Under the pieces are notes generated by a model that made no database searches, was not told the DNA's origin, and saw nothing but the letters and a program-made list of their open reading frames with translations. Below are positions 61,030 to 64,000 of a stretch of DNA of 64,000 nucleotides, in pieces. Where the stretch lies: positions 1 to 64,000 of the forward strand of contig JANFOE010002238.1 of assembly GCA_025667525.1 (NCBI GenBank), in the 5' to 3' direction. The translations under genes and the position numbers were made by a program. This stretch comes from Glebionis coronaria (Eukaryota; Streptophyta; Magnoliopsida; Asterales; Asteraceae). Positions within the stretch are counted from its first letter, which is position 1. Each line of letters opens with the position of its first letter.

Positions 61030-64000
61030 AAGGCTTCGACATGTAGGCTCTAAAACTTGACATGTGACTAGTGGGTAGTCATCAGGAGCTTCCTAAGCCA
61101 ACGCTTGTTATTCCATTTATTTATGTTTTCAGCACCTTGTTGCTTTAAGCATGATGTTTTCAGCACCTTGTTGTTTAACCATGATGTTTTCATCAGTATT
61201 GCTTTTACTAATATGGACTAAACAACCGTCATCCATACTTAGTTATGTGTCCTTGTTTTATGCACGATGTTCCTTGTGAACTGTGACTATCGTGAACTAA
61301 ACCCCAGTAGTTCATAATTGGTCACATAAAATTTTGTTCTGTTAAGTTTTGACAGCTGAGTTTCATTCATTTATTCCATGTATCATTGTCGCAGGTTTAT
61401 TACTAAGTAACGGTTGGTACAGGACTGGCCATATCTAGCCGCATGTGCTTTTATCGAAACTTTCAACTTTGGGACCGACCCATAGGCGTCCCCTCGCCAT
61501 GTCTTTTGTTTTGGGTAAACTGATCATTGGCGTTTACCCTCGCGCATATAAAGGTTTTTATAAAATGCATCATGCATCCACGCATTGTTTCATGCATAAA
61601 AAAAAATCTCATGATTTATTATAAAAAACTTTCATGTCTTTTCATAAATTACTATGTTTTTATGTCAAGTATGTTTTCATACTATCATGGTTAACTTCAG
61701 TTTCATGCTAATTATGTTATATACTCCTTCATGTTAGGTTGTTTCATGTTTCTTCATGATGATTTCGTCTTCATGTTGATTACGTTTTACGTCTCTTTTG
61801 TTGTTTATGCTTTCATGCAAGACACTGTTGGAATTCATTTAAATCCTGCTTTCATGATAATCATGGTTGGTTTTCATTAATCGTGCTTTGAGGAAAATTA
61901 TCGTTGAAATTCGTTTAATCACACGTTAGCGTTTCTCTATGCGACCAGAATAAGGTATATACTGGCATTGTCAGGTTATCATGATGGTCTTTCTAACCGT
62001 TGAACCAATTATTTTCCTTTAAAATCATGTCAGATGATTGACCCCATACCGATCATTTCATGTGCATTCCATGTGTACTCCAAGTATCGTATCCTATGTG
62101 CGTATTCCACTTGCTGATACTCTACAAATTGCTGATGCCGCTCATAGCTTGGAGATGTTACTAAGGGTTGATGTTGCGGATTTTAGAGACGCTACGAGAT
62201 GCTGATGTTGTTCACAACCTGGAGATCTTACAAAACGAACACAAAGGCGTTAGATCTAAGCGATCGGACGAGAAGATGCTTCACCACCATACGATTTTCA
62301 TCACTCAATGTCCCTAATTTTTAGTTACATGTCACACGTCATTCAGTTGTCGTTTCAGTCATATGAGTGAGAGCCGGTACCAGCCGGCCACTCAGCTGTA
62401 TAGTTACATGAATCACAGTCATGAGAATGACCGTCATGGAACTGACAGACAAGACGATAGTAACCATTGTTGTGACAGCAACTATCCTAGCAATCGCAAC
62501 AGAAGTTCCGGCCACGGACGTGATCAGAAATACAAAGGATTAGTAGTCCAACCGATCCGCCAATTCTGGCATAATAACCTAATATTTGTAGTTCTATTTG
62601 TTTCACATCTCGAGACACATGTCAAAGACACCAGTCAAGACACATGTCATGTTTATATTTCCCAAGACACGAGTCAAGACACATGACTCACGTCTAATTC
62701 TGGAACATCCCTAAAAAAAATCAGGGTACCCTCCAAAGGGTATATCCATTTTGCGGTGCCATGTATTAATCAGTCCACAAGAATTTCAGTTCCATCACCG
62801 GCGTATCAGTGAGACCTGTCACGTTTGCTCGGTGACACTTTCATTCCTTGTACCCATATTTCATATATTCATGACTATGAAGGACCCATTCGTAGCATCC
62901 ATATATACGAAGATTTTCCTTCAGCCTAATGATAAGATCCAAGCTGCTAACGCATTACCTCGGACAGATACGAGTTGAATTTAATCCTAATTATGGACTA
63001 CGAGCAGCACACCCTGCTACGATTCATGATTTTGTACAGAAATGTTCAGGCTCCTGAATACATTCGGCATGGTTTTCCATCAGGAAAATATGTACAAATT
63101 ATCTATGCTTTCCAAGCACGTGCTTTATTAGCCATGACTGCTAAAATTTTCTAGCTGTCAGTTAAGACACGACCACTGAAGTTCCTTTTACGCATAACCA
63201 GCCGATTATACCAAAATCTTCCATACATTCCAGAAGAACCTTCAAGAGAAGGACGGTAACATGAGATTATGTGTCGACTACCGTCGATTTAAAATAAATC
63301 ACCATCCATAACCGGTATTCTCCTCCACGTATTGACAACATGTCCAATCGACTTTAGGGTGTTAATCACGTTTCCAAGATCGGACTGATGATCATGCTGC
63401 CAACAGTGACGAGAGAAAGAGCAGAACATTTCCATGACTGCTATTCGTACACGACTCGGTCATGCTACATTCGTGATTTTGTATTAGTCTTATAAATGCT
63501 CCAGTAGCATTATAGACTTAATAAATTGAGTTTCCATGAACTCATAAACAAATTCATCAGTGTTTTCATCGAGAACAACCTGATTTTTTTTTCTCTAGGT
63601 CTAGAGAAGAGCAGCAAGACCATATTTGCACTATGTTGCAGAAAATCCTACGCTAAGAGAAGTCAAATTTCGGAGACTTATAGTTCCGCAAATTCTATGT
63701 ATCAAGTTTCTACGAAGCAAGATATAGTTACGTTCATATCTAAGTACCTGACATACCAACAGGATAAGATAGAACACCAACTGACTAGGATGTTTTCCAT
63801 CATCGGAAAAAGGTGAACAAAAATGGGACAAGATCTCCATGGATTTTGGTTACCAGATTAACGCAAACTCGGAAGAAGCATGGTGTTATCTGGTTATTGT
63901 CAACAGTTTGGCCAAGTCTGCAGAATCCTTACATCCGCAAGGATTTCAGAACCAGCAGATTGATCGGACGTGTTAGGCTCATCCGATCACTTGGTAATCC
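61030..64000 (+). pseudogene. Decayed interior of the second gypsy element (runs off window)
   Basis: No long open frame. Near 63265 is a reverse-transcriptase trace (MRLCVDYRR), and at 63725-63800 a trace of the integrase zinc-binding end. At 63870-63920 there is a trace of the integrase core resembling WVIVNSLAKSA. The short distance between them means much of the reverse transcriptase and RNase H is deleted. The leader (61560-61870) repeats TTTCATG about ten times. The gag region is not recognisable. Confidence 0.65.

Overview
Nuclear DNA from a flowering plant, most likely an Asteraceae species. The best evidence is a broken nuclear gene for photosystem I subunit L (psaL) with a chloroplast transit peptide and a GT-AG intron, set among plant-type LINE, Ty1-copia, Ty3-gypsy, hAT and Mutator-like elements. 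The gypsy and copia proteins resemble families I know from Asteraceae genomes; the family assignment is from memory and not proven. No intact host gene is present. Apart from psaL, almost everything recognisable is transposable-element DNA, nested up to four deep.

Region 1 (1-31245) is a head-to-tail array of near-identical units of 10171, 9382 and 11323 bp; bases 1-369 are the tail of a further unit to the left. Each unit carries, in order: a gypsy gag-protease block on the minus strand with its 5' LTR; an AT-rich stretch with a (TA)n microsatellite; a copia gag on the minus strand split by a 313-bp hAT-type MITE; one terminal inverted repeat of a Mutator-like element (MULE); and the 5' half of a plus-strand LINE whose ORF1 is split by a related, 5'-truncated LINE on the minus strand. 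Units join where LINE ORF2 meets the gypsy LTR at a shared 6-bp GTTATT. Only the last unit runs on into complete LINE ORF2.

Region 2 (31246-36548) is the unique right flank: the rest of the LINE to its 3' end (about 34979), the other MULE terminal repeat (to 35257), a copia LTR and primer-binding site on the minus strand (35607-35900), and a hAT-like remnant. The copia LTR and the copia gag inside the array look like two halves of one element split by the MULE, which itself carries the LINE.

Region 3 (36549-50100) is psaL on the minus strand. A 12.4-kb gypsy element with 3.4-kb LTRs sits in exon 2, nine bases after the splice acceptor, flanked by the 5-bp duplication GTAAG. Its LTRs differ by only about 1%, yet its internal region is heavily decayed.

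Region 4 (50101-64000) has an AT-rich inverted-repeat block, then a second long-LTR gypsy element (LTR 52367-61012, interior running off the right edge). Its LTR is interrupted by a copia element (53356-58939) that lost gag, protease and integrase but keeps most of the reverse transcriptase and RNase H.
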